In this document: positions 4,269 to 10,331 of the stretch, one piece after another
How the letters are laid out: each line of letters begins with the position of its first letter
Position numbering within the stretch: position 1 is the stretch's first letter
Assembly (NCBI GenBank): GCA_964355855.1
Contig: CAYHFD010000024.1
Location: forward strand, 1 to 11,287
Direction of reading: 5' to 3'
DNA: 11,287 nucleotides
Source of the DNA: XYD1-FULL-44-32 sp964355855
Lineage (GTDB): Bacteria; Patescibacteriota; Minisyncoccia; Phycocordibacterales; XYD1-FULL-46-19
Translations under genes and position numbers: made by a program
The notes under the pieces: model-generated
Database searches by the model: none
What the model was told of the DNA's origin: nothing
What the model saw: the letters and a program-made list of their open reading frames with translations, nothing else

Positions 4269-5663
4269 ATGAATTGGCGCGAATATCTCAAAGGAAAAAA
4301 GATCACTATAATAGGCTTGGGCCTCAATGGTGGGGCTCTTAACGACGCCAAGTTTTTGTCTAAACACGGGGCAGTTTTGACGGTGACAGATATTAAGACA
4401 GCGGAGCAGTTGGCGCCGTCGGTTGAGGCGTTAAAAGACTTTCCTAATATAAAATTTGTTCTCGGTGAACACCATCTCGAAGATTTTCAGACGGCCGATC
4501 TTGTTCTCCAGCCGGGAAATGTTCCTCTTAATTCACCTTATTTTGAGGAAGCGCGGAAAAATAATATTCCGATATTTGTTAGTGAATCACTATTTGCTTA
4601 CCTTGCTCCTGAAGTGGAACTGGTCGGAGTGACCGGTACTCGTGGCAAGTCGACGGTGACCCAGTTGATTTATGAGATATTGAAATTAGATTATGAAAGG
4701 GGCCTAAACCGCGCCACTTGTGGCGCGGTCGGTCAAAACGGCTCTAGCAGAAAGCCGTTTTTGGGTGGTAATGTCCGCAATGTTTCTACTTTGGCTTTGC
4801 TCGAAGAAGTGGCAGCCGGAGATTTGGTGGTGATGGAGCTCGACTCTTGGGCCCTGCGTGGGTTGGGAGATATTAAGAAAAGTCCTAATTTGGCAGTATT
4901 TACAAATCTTTTGAGAGATCACCTAAATTTTTACAAAGGAAGTATGGAGTTGTATCTTCACGATAAGGCCCAGATTTTTATTCACCAGATGGAGCAAGAC
5001 ACTGTGGTTTTGGGCCAACAGGTTGAAGCTACTATTAAAGAAAAATATGGAGACCAGATAAAATCGAAAATTATTGTGGCTGAACCAGATTTACCAGTGG
5101 AGTGGCAAATAAACCTGCCTGGTGCTCACAACCGCTACAATGTGTCACTGGCTGTAACAGCGACGCGCGAGCTAGGGGTAAGTGAAGAAAAAATAAAAGA
5201 AGCGGTAGAAAATTTCCAAGGTTTGCCAGGGCGACTAGAGTACTTGGGCGAGAAAGATGGCATTACTTACTACAACGACAACAATGCCACGACACCCGAC
5301 GGCACTATCGCGGCGGTTAAAGCTTTTCCAAATTTTAAGGGTAAAATAATTTTGATCGGCGGGGGAGCCGACAAGGAGCTCGATTTTACGGAGTACGGCC
5401 AAATCGTACCGGACTACGTAAAGAAATTTATTCTATTTGAAGGCCCGGCCACCGAAAAGATCATATCTGCCATAGATGCTTACCCACGAGGCTTAGCCTC
5501 GTGGGTAAGGGTGGATTCGATGGCCGTTGCTTTCTCTGAAGCCCAAAATGTGGCCGAAACCGGTGATATGATCCTCCTTTCTCCCGCCGCCGCCAGCTTC
5601 GGGGTTTTCAGAAATGAGTATGAACGGAATGATCAGTTTGTTAGTTTAGTTAAAAACATTTAG
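4269..5663 (+). CDS. murD: UDP-N-acetylmuramoyl-L-alanine--D-glutamate ligase MurD
   Basis: This cytoplasmic Mur ligase uses ATP to add D-glutamate to UDP-MurNAc-L-Ala. In 464 aa it shows the N-terminal Rossmann part (ITIIGLGLNGGALNDAKFL), the ATP loop GVTGTRGKST (120-129), LDSWALRGLG and FTNLLRDHLNFY, the likely carbamylated lysine K233 (YLHDKAQIF), PGAHNRYN (284-291), GLPGRLEY (318-325), and the MurD-type C-terminal motif SPAAASFGVFRNEYERNDQF (438-457), which separates it from MurC, E and F. NDSKATN of E. coli reads NDNNATT, so its conserved lysine is missing. The start ATG 4269 fits the N-terminus; a TTG 42 nt upstream lies inside the inserted element. Two palindromes lie in frame within the gene (about residues 141-164 and 404-414). 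The hydrolase gene follows after 2 nt. Confidence 0.93.
   Translation: MNWREYLKGKKITIIGLGLNGGALNDAKFLSKHGAVLTVTDIKTAEQLAPSVEALKDFPNIKFVLGEHHLEDFQTADLVLQPGNVPLNSPYFEEARKNNIPIFVSESLFAYLAPEVELVGVTGTRGKSTVTQLIYEILKLDYERGLNRATCGAVGQNGSSRKPFLGGNVRNVSTLALLEEVAAGDLVVMELDSWALRGLGDIKKSPNLAVFTNLLRDHLNFYKGSMELYLHDKAQIFIHQMEQDTVVLGQQVEATIKEKYGDQIKSKIIVAEPDLPVEWQINLPGAHNRYNVSLAVTATRELGVSEEKIKEAVENFQGLPGRLEYLGEKDGITYYNDNNATTPDGTIAAVKAFPNFKGKIILIGGGADKELDFTEYGQIVPDYVKKFILFEGPATEKIISAIDAYPRGLASWVRVDSMAVAFSEAQNVAETGDMILLSPAAASFGVFRNEYERNDQFVSLVKNI
4708..4761. repeat. Two adjacent palindromes inside murD, in frame
   Basis: ACCGCGCCAC/GTGGCGCGGT (4708-4729) with a TT loop is followed by AAAACGGCT/AGCCGTTTT (4735-4761) with a 9-nt loop. 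They encode a segment between the ATP-loop helix (IYEILK) and FLGGNV, where Mur ligases normally have only a short turn. The segment YERGLNRATCGAVGQNGSSR therefore looks like added surface loop created by palindromic insertion. Confidence 0.75.
5479..5509. repeat. Perfect 14-bp palindrome inside the C-terminal domain of murD
   Basis: CTTACCCACGAGGC (5479-5492) and GCCTCGTGGGTAAG (5496-5509) are fully complementary around a TTA loop. The frame is kept and reads YPRGLASWVR between the helix ending in SAIDA and VDSMAVAFSEA, a surface loop in MurD. It resembles a small palindromic insertion more than a terminator, as there is no T run and it is well inside the gene. Confidence 0.75.
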
Positions 5664-5665
5664 TT

Positions 5666-6145
5666 ATGAAAAATAAACAACCAAAAATCGTACCACTAAC
5701 TTTGCCAACACTATTAAATATTGTCGAAAACAGTGTTGGCACAAAAATGTTCCAATCGGCATTTTGTCTGGTTGGTAAGGAGAAAAAAGATATTTTAGAC
5801 AAAGGTGATTTGTCCTGTGCTTTTTTTGTGTCGGCGGTACTAGCGATGTTTGGTTTGATCGACAAAGTGCATGCGACAGTGAGTGGAACAGTAAAAGCGA
5901 TGGAAAAGGCGGGTTGGCAATCAACTAAAAAACTAGTACCAGGGGTGGTGGTAGTTTGGGACAGGCCAAAAGATGGCAGTTGTGACCACCAACATATTGG
6001 TTTTTATGTGGGAGACAATTTAGCGATTAGCAATAATTCTAAAAAAAGAACTCCGGCAAAACACCACATAACCTTTGGTAGGGTGGATACTGCTAAATAT
6101 CGCCCGATTGTCGCGATGTATAAACATAAAGATTTGAGTAAATAA
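5666..6145 (+). CDS. Putative NlpC/P60- or CHAP-like cysteine hydrolase
   Basis: This 159-aa protein has the signature layout of papain-like wall hydrolases: a nucleophile cysteine at the start of a helix (LSCAFFVSAVL, C51), a beta strand with PGVVVVWDR (92-100), then a histidine before a strand, HQHIGFYVGDN (H110), and a further polar position near HHITFGR (133-139). Such enzymes cut peptide bonds in peptidoglycan stems. There is no signal peptide, which is unusual for that role, so export by another route or action on cytoplasmic wall fragments is possible. Its ATG lies 2 nt after the murD stop, so translation is probably coupled, and a strong terminator follows. Distant family assignment from motifs only; the fold is likely, the substrate is inference. 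Confidence 0.68.
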   Translation: MKNKQPKIVPLTLPTLLNIVENSVGTKMFQSAFCLVGKEKKDILDKGDLSCAFFVSAVLAMFGLIDKVHATVSGTVKAMEKAGWQSTKKLVPGVVVVWDRPKDGSCDHQHIGFYVGDNLAISNNSKKRTPAKHHITFGRVDTAKYRPIVAMYKHKDLSK

Positions 6146-6152
6146 TTAACCC

Positions 6153-6179
6153 AAAAATGCCTATTTATAGGCATTTTTT
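6153..6179 (+). terminator. Intrinsic terminator of the murD operon
   Basis: AAAAATGCCTA (6153-6163) and TAGGCATTTTT (6168-6178) form an 11-bp stem with a TTTA loop and a T6 run, starting 7 nt after the stop of the hydrolase gene. From there to 6341 I see no gene, only AT-rich sequence with weak TAAAAT/TATATA boxes that may include the promoter of the next gene. Confidence 0.85.
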
Positions 6180-6355
6180 GTTGTTTTTTGTTATCAAAAT
6201 GTTATAACGACCGTGTAAAAATAGTTACATCGGACTGAGTTTAATACGTAAAATTTGCCTTTATATATATGTGTGGTAGAAATAGAAGTGGAAAAGCTGT
6301 CTGGGGTCTGGCCCATTGGGGGTTGGATGAGGGATAGCGATAAGGAGACTGACAG

Positions 6356-6913
6356 ATGAACAGCTGGAAAAATTTTATGGTCCGGGCGGCATTCTGGCAG
6401 GAGGTGATGGTGCTTTTTGCTAAGACTATGGCTGAATTAAGGATTAAACCAGAAGAGGTCTTTGATTGGCTAAACAGCCAGAATGGACGCGCGGCTACCG
6501 AAGAAGCTTTTGGTTATCTTGGGCAGGTCTTTAGGTCCTATATCCATCGAACAGGGCTGGAAAGAATAAGGAACGATGTGGTAGAAATGATTGCCAGGGC
6601 TAATATTCCCGCGCTTGAGGAGCCGTTCGCGGTGAGCGAGAATTTTAAACTTGTGGCCGACGGGGGAATCTGTTCCAAAATCTGCGATGATTTTCGTCAC
6701 CTGGTGTTGAACAAAATGGTGGAAGAACAACCGATGCCGGCGTCGACGATTTGTTGCCATCGTTTAATGGGCAATACTTGTGACTATAGAGTCAAAACGG
6801 CACTGGGGCCGGGCCGTGAGCACCCTTTACCAGATGTCGGTACTTATGGAGCGACAGAAGGAAGGCGAGTGGGGATTTCTCGATCTGACGGGGGACAATA
6901 TTTTCTTTGTTGA
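6356..6913 (+). CDS. Unknown protein, probably the N-terminal part of a frameshifted gene
   Basis: I do not recognise this protein. The start is firm: AAGGAG (6342-6347) lies 8 nt before ATG 6356. About 140 residues look natural and mostly helical (AFWQEVMVLFAKTMAELRIK, then VFDWLNSQNGRAATEEAFGYL, then RIRNDVVEMIARANIPALEEPF and VADGGICSKICDDFRHLVLNKM). From about residue 150 to the stop (185) the sequence looks like out-of-frame noise (GPGREHPLPDVGTYGATEGRR). The +1 frame in the same region becomes convincing. A single base removed from the GGGG run near 6806-6809 would fuse the two into one protein of about 235 aa. The general style, short ORF with strong ribosome site and own terminator, is common in CPR genomes. 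Confidence 0.6.
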   Translation: MNSWKNFMVRAAFWQEVMVLFAKTMAELRIKPEEVFDWLNSQNGRAATEEAFGYLGQVFRSYIHRTGLERIRNDVVEMIARANIPALEEPFAVSENFKLVADGGICSKICDDFRHLVLNKMVEEQPMPASTICCHRLMGNTCDYRVKTALGPGREHPLPDVGTYGATEGRRVGISRSDGGQYFLC

Positions 6914-7064
6914 GCCCAAGAACGATAAAGTCATCACGGTTTGTCTTACGCGGTTATCCGACGGATGGATGTTGTCTTTACACCTTAAGGGTGAACACCC
7001 TCTCTCCCTGTATCGTAACCAGATCTTTGGTCCTGATGGCACACCTAAAGAACTAGCAGCGTAG
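6780..7064 (+). CDS. Unknown beta-rich protein, or C-terminal part of the gene at 6356
   Basis: This 94-residue frame begins at a GTG (6780) with no ribosome site and overlaps the preceding frame by 134 bases. Its sequence looks real: GRAVSTLYQMSVLMERQKEGEWGF followed by alternating strands LDLTGDNIFFVEPKNDKVITVCLTRLSDGWMLSLH and a C-terminus LYRNQIFGPDGTPKELAA. In-frame TAA at 6765-6767 shows that this frame cannot extend upstream of the overlap. The simplest view is that it is the C-terminal half of the 6356 gene, put out of frame by one base. A separately translated overlapping gene, or a programmed +1 shift, are alternatives. A terminator follows 23 nt after the stop. Confidence 0.55.
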   Translation: MTIESKRHWGRAVSTLYQMSVLMERQKEGEWGFLDLTGDNIFFVEPKNDKVITVCLTRLSDGWMLSLHLKGEHPLSLYRNQIFGPDGTPKELAA

Positions 7065-7086
7065 AGGCGCTGGTGACAATAAGGAA

Positions 7087-7128
7087 TTTCCCCCGGGGAC
7101 TCGTCAGAGTTTCTCCGGGGGATTTTAT
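7087..7128 (+). terminator. Intrinsic terminator after the unknown gene pair
   Basis: TCCCCCGG (7089-7096) pairs with CCGGGGGA (7115-7122), with an inner ACTC/GAGT hairpin, followed by TTTTATG. It lies between the unknown gene and murC; the murC -10 box starts right after it. Confidence 0.8.
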
Positions 7129-7130
7129 GT

Positions 7131-7136
7131 TAAAAT
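7131..7136 (+). promoter_or_regulatory. TAAAAT -10 box of murC (leaderless layout)
   Basis: TAAAAT ends 6 nt before ATG 7143, so the transcript would begin at or very near the start codon. No ribosome site and no strong -35 are visible; the upstream bases are occupied by the terminator stem. Confidence 0.6.
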
Positions 7137-7142
7137 AGCCAA

Positions 7143-8519
7143 ATGCAAGATATTAATTTAAAAACCATCAAAAAAGTCCACTTTATTGGTATTGGGGGGA
7201 TTGGGGTGTCGGCCATCGCGCGGATGATGATGTTGGAAGGAAAGATTGTGAGTGGCTCGGATATGTCACCAAATATGGTGACGGCGGAATTGGCTAAGCT
7301 TGGCGCGACTATTTATGACCACCATGATGCGAAACATTTGCCGGCCGATGCGGATTTGGTTATTTACACTATTGCTATTTCACCCTCTAACCCGGAGTTT
7401 GCAAAAGCCGAGGAGTTGGGTATCCCCATGTTGACCTATCCCGAGGCGCTGGGGCAAATTTCCCGTGATAAATACACGATTGCGGTGGCTGGTACTCATG
7501 GTAAAACAACCACGACGGCGATGATTGCGAAAGTTTTTTTGGATGGGGGGCTGGACCCGACAGTAGTGGTGGGTTCGTTTTTAAAAGACCCCATTAGAAA
7601 TAACAGTGATCAAAAATCACTGATTTCTAACGGGGCAAGCTCTCAATCGCCTAAATCATCTGCTGATGATCGGCCAAGCAATTTTATTGCGGGCAAAGGA
7701 AAATATTTTATCGCGGAAGCTTGCGAATATCGCCGGTCGTTTTTAAATTTGTATCCGAAAATTTTAGTAATTACCAACTTGGAAGAGGATCACCTCGACT
7801 ACTACAAAGACCTCGCGGATATCCAGCTAGCGTTTAAAGAATTGGCCGAGCGAGTACCAGCCGATGGGTATATTGTTTGTAACACCGCCGACCCCCACCT
7901 AGCGCCAGTGCTCGCCGAAGTAAAAGCTAAAGTGATTGATTACGCCAAAATAAACGCCGAGGGTTTGCAACTAAAATTTCCCGGGGCACACATGGTGGCC
8001 GATGCGAAGGCTGCGCTCGCGGTAGCGGAAGTTATTGGTGTAAGCCCTTCGACTGCACTCAGGGCCCTGAACGAGTTCAGGGGCACCTGGCGCCGGTTTG
8101 ACTATCAGGGTCAGACCGCCAATGGGGTCGATGTTTATGACGATTATGCGCATCACCCGGACGAAGTGCGGGCGACAATTTTGGCGGCGCGGGAAAAAAC
8201 CAAGGGCAAAGTGGTCGTGGTTTTTCAACCCCATCTTTATTCTCGGACTAGGGATTTTTTGCAACAATTTGGCCGGTCTCTATCTCTAGCTGATGAGGTA
8301 ATTTTACTGCCAATTTATGCTGCCCGTGAACACGATGATGGCAGTATTAACTCACAGGTTTTAAGTCAGGAGATTAACAATCAAGCTGGTAAGTCGGAAG
8401 CGGTGGCCGATTTTGCTTTGGCGGCAGAAAAGGCAAAAACCATGGCTGGCCCAGAGGATATTATTTTAGTAATGGGGGCGGGTGATGTGGTAGAGGTGTC
8501 AAAGTTGCTTCTCGCTTGA
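7143..8519 (+). CDS. murC: UDP-N-acetylmuramate--L-alanine ligase MurC
   Basis: MurC uses ATP to add L-alanine to UDP-MurNAc, the first amino-acid step of the stem peptide, in the cytoplasm. The 458 aa show the N-terminal HFIGIGGIGVSAIA (13-26), the ATP loop AGTHGKTTTT (116-125), EACEYRRSF (192-200), ITNLEEDHLDYY (210-221), FRGTWRRFDY (312-321), DDYAHHPDEV (333-342) and FQPHLYSRT (361-369), which together identify MurC. Two oddities: the usual HNxxN motif after PG reads HMVAD (283-287), so both asparagines are gone; and residues about 149-179 form an extra segment encoded by palindromes, between GSFLKD and FIAGKGKYF, where the family normally has a very short turn. Start ATG 7143 fits the N-terminus and the -10 box 6 nt upstream. 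The promoter of the next gene overlaps its stop. Confidence 0.94.
   Translation: MQDINLKTIKKVHFIGIGGIGVSAIARMMMLEGKIVSGSDMSPNMVTAELAKLGATIYDHHDAKHLPADADLVIYTIAISPSNPEFAKAEELGIPMLTYPEALGQISRDKYTIAVAGTHGKTTTTAMIAKVFLDGGLDPTVVVGSFLKDPIRNNSDQKSLISNGASSQSPKSSADDRPSNFIAGKGKYFIAEACEYRRSFLNLYPKILVITNLEEDHLDYYKDLADIQLAFKELAERVPADGYIVCNTADPHLAPVLAEVKAKVIDYAKINAEGLQLKFPGAHMVADAKAALAVAEVIGVSPSTALRALNEFRGTWRRFDYQGQTANGVDVYDDYAHHPDEVRATILAAREKTKGKVVVVFQPHLYSRTRDFLQQFGRSLSLADEVILLPIYAAREHDDGSINSQVLSQEINNQAGKSEAVADFALAAEKAKTMAGPEDIILVMGAGDVVEVSKLLLA
7589..7670. repeat. Palindromic insertion in frame inside murC, with ends like the murD-start element
   Basis: CCCCATTAGAAAT (7589-7601) pairs with ATTTCTAACGGGG (7623-7635), one mismatch, around an inner AGTGAT/ATCACT stem (7605-7621). 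The outer ends CCC(A)TTAGAA / TTCTAACGGG match the terminal repeats of the element at 4155-4268. A second hairpin ATCATC/GATGAT (7655-7670) follows. The frame is kept and adds about 30 residues to MurC. Confidence 0.8.
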
Positions 8520-8543
8520 AAAGAAGCCAGACTCTAGTAAAAT
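8516..8543 (+). promoter_or_regulatory. Promoter of the small membrane-protein gene, overlapping the murC stop
   Basis: TTGAAA (8516-8521), a 16-nt spacer and TAAAAT (8538-8543) make a good promoter whose -35 box overlaps the murC stop codon (8517-8519). ATG 8551 lies 7 nt after the -10 box, so the transcript is probably leaderless. Confidence 0.65.
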
Positions 8544-8550
8544 GATACTT

Positions 8551-8883
8551 ATGCGAAATATAATTTGGCGCAATCGCGCCAGTGCGATTTTGGGGCTAAT
8601 GATTATTTTATTGGCCTTGATTGATGGTTTTCCTGAATCAGTCAAGACAATATTTTTTCTAATTTTGGGTGGTTTAATTGCTCTGTTTGGTTTTACTTCT
8701 AATCGTTATGCTTCGGAAATAGACGAAGATATGCAAATAAATTCAGTTCGTCTAAAAAATGGTCTAGAAAAGATTCACGACCAAGATGTGACGGTAAATA
8801 TTGAAAGTGAACAGGAAGTAGAGTTGGAACAGCCGGGGCACATAATATCAGTCGAAAAAAATGAGGAGATAAAATCAGAATAG
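8551..8883 (+). CDS. Unknown small membrane protein with acidic C-terminal tail
   Basis: I do not recognise this 110-aa protein. A short basic N-terminus (MRNIIWRNRAS) is followed by two hydrophobic segments, ILGLMIILLALIDGF and VKTIFFLILGGLIALFGFTS, with a short turn between, then a soluble tail of about 60 residues rich in Glu/Asp (EIDEDMQ, ESEQEVELEQPG, EKNEEIKSE). The positive-inside pattern suggests both ends are cytoplasmic. ATG 8551 is preferred over the in-frame ATG at 8542 because 8542 lies inside the -10 box. The DUF4015 gene follows 7 nt after the stop, so both probably share a transcript. It could be an accessory membrane protein for wall work; that is inference from position only. 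Confidence 0.7.
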   Translation: MRNIIWRNRASAILGLMIILLALIDGFPESVKTIFFLILGGLIALFGFTSNRYASEIDEDMQINSVRLKNGLEKIHDQDVTVNIESEQEVELEQPGHIISVEKNEEIKSE

Positions 8884-8890
8884 AAAACGG

Positions 8891-10123
8891 ATGACCAGGG
8901 GATATATAATAATTTTATTGTTGCTGGGATTGGGAACAGCTGCTTCAGCTGTTTTCTTTTTCTCACCCCAATCAACTATTTCAGACTTTAATTACCAAAT
9001 ACCAACCTATTCCTCGCCCGGGTTAACTAGGGCCGGTGTTTTGGCGGAAAAAAAGATTCAACATTTTACTACCCCTGAGCCTTTGCGGGCCGTTTATATG
9101 ACCAGTTGTGTAGCGGGAACACCATCCCTGCGTGAGCGGGTGGTCAAATTGGTTGAAGAAACAGAGATTAACGCTATTGTCGTGGACTTAAAAGATTACA
9201 CTGGAACTTTGTCATTTACTCCACAGACTGAAGATTTAAAACAATATGCTCAAGCTTCCAACTGCCCGATTGCCGATTTAAAAGCTTTTGTGGAAAACCT
9301 GCACCAGAAAAATATTTATGTTATTGGGCGAGTAACTGTTTTCCAAGACCCAGCTTTTGCTAAAAATAATCCCGATATCGCGGTTCACCGTGCCAGCGAT
9401 ATAAATATTTTATGGGCCGACAAGAAAGGTATAAATTACTTAGACCCAGGGGCGAAAAAGGCTTGGGATCATGTTGTATCCATTGCTCTTGACGCCTATG
9501 GACAGGGGGTGGATGAATTAAATTTTGATTACATTCGTTTTCCATCGGACGGCAATATGCGCGATATTAGTTTTCCGGTATCTCTTGATCGGTCTAAACC
9601 AGAAGTCTTGGAAGAATTTTTTGCGTATTTAAATAAAAAATTAAAACCAAGTGGCATGATTATTTCGGCTGACCTGTTTGGTATGACCACTTCTAGTTAT
9701 GTGGATGTGGGTATTGGCCAAATCTGGGAGCGGACTATTCCGCACTTTGATTATGTTGCCCCCATGGTTTATCCATCTCACTATTACAATGGTTTTGCTG
9801 GTTTTGATAATCCCAATAACAATCCCTATGGGGTGATAAAGTCCGCTTTAGCCCCGGCTATTGCTCGTACGACGGCTACTACGACCACGGTTCTAACTTT
9901 GAGCGGTAAAGCGGTGGCTTCAACTTCGCCCCAACTTTACACCAAAAAATCTTTTGCCAAAAATAAAGTTAGGCCGTGGTTGCAAGATTTTGATTATCCG
10001 GTCGCCTATACGCCAGAGATGGTGAAAGCCCAGATTCAGGCCACCTATGATTTGGGGCTAACTTCTTGGATGATGTGGGACCCGTCAAACCGTTATACCA
10101 GGGAGGTGTATTCGACTGAGTAA
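8891..10123 (+). CDS. DUF4015 putative glycoside hydrolase, secreted or membrane-anchored
   Basis: The 410-aa protein starts with a signal peptide or anchor (MTRGYIIILLLLGLGTAASAVFFF). The rest matches the DUF4015 putative glycosyl hydrolase family, a TIM-barrel-like domain: AVYMTSCVAG at the first strand (67-76), NAIVVDLKDYTGTLSF (94-109), IYVIGRVTVFQDPAFA (142-157), LNFDYIRFPSDG (210-221, with the family's conserved acidic residues), IISADLFGMTT and FDYVAPMVYPSHYYNG, ending SWMMWDPSNRYT. It would act outside the membrane, probably on cell-wall or surface polysaccharide; the substrate is unknown. A Thr/Ala-rich stretch (about 330-345) is a variable linker. The start is placed 7 nt after the upstream gene; no strong ribosome site is visible. 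Its stop codon TAA is the first three bases of a large repeat. Confidence 0.87.
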   Translation: MTRGYIIILLLLGLGTAASAVFFFSPQSTISDFNYQIPTYSSPGLTRAGVLAEKKIQHFTTPEPLRAVYMTSCVAGTPSLRERVVKLVEETEINAIVVDLKDYTGTLSFTPQTEDLKQYAQASNCPIADLKAFVENLHQKNIYVIGRVTVFQDPAFAKNNPDIAVHRASDINILWADKKGINYLDPGAKKAWDHVVSIALDAYGQGVDELNFDYIRFPSDGNMRDISFPVSLDRSKPEVLEEFFAYLNKKLKPSGMIISADLFGMTTSSYVDVGIGQIWERTIPHFDYVAPMVYPSHYYNGFAGFDNPNNNPYGVIKSALAPAIARTTATTTTVLTLSGKAVASTSPQLYTKKSFAKNKVRPWLQDFDYPVAYTPEMVKAQIQATYDLGLTSWMMWDPSNRYTREVYSTE

Positions 10124-10274
10124 ATCCGAAATCCGAAGCATGAAATTCAAAACAAATGGCTCAAAGCCCCAAATTATAAATTCTAAATGTTTAGGATTTA
10201 CTCAGTGTGAATTTTGATATTGTTTCGCCCGCCTGACGGTAGGCAGGAATTTCGGATTTCTTGCTTCGGATTTA
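10121..10274. repeat. Long imperfect palindromic repeat between genes
   Basis: The left arm TAAATCCGAAATCCGAAGCA (10121-10140, continuing TGAAATTC) is complementary in blocks to the right arm (10247-10274: GAATTTCGGATTT, then TGCTTCGGATTTA). The centre holds a second hairpin, TAAATTCTAAA/TTTAGGATTTA (10177-10200), and a REP-like 20-mer (10228-10247) related to the one at 1905-1924. The block contains no gene. The left arm supplies the stop codon of the DUF4015 gene. It could also end transcription from upstream, but no clean terminator T run follows. Confidence 0.78.
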
Positions 10275-10316
10275 TGAAGCTGTCTTTATTAAAGCCCAGT
10301 GGCGCGTTATATTTGG

Positions 10317-10322
10317 TATAAT
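10317..10322 (+). promoter_or_regulatory. TATAAT -10 box of the symporter gene
   Basis: A perfect TATAAT ends 9 nt before ATG 10332, again the leaderless or very short leader layout. No clear -35 is present at the right distance. Confidence 0.6.
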
Positions 10323-10331
10323 TCAGTGGGT

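Noticed and set aside
5479..5509. Intrinsic terminator inside murD
   Set aside because: The stem is strong but has no T run after it and lies within a continuous, conserved reading frame.
10299..10331. Symporter starting at GTG 10299
   Set aside because: The extra codons span the TATAAT box and the first membrane segment starts right after ATG 10332.
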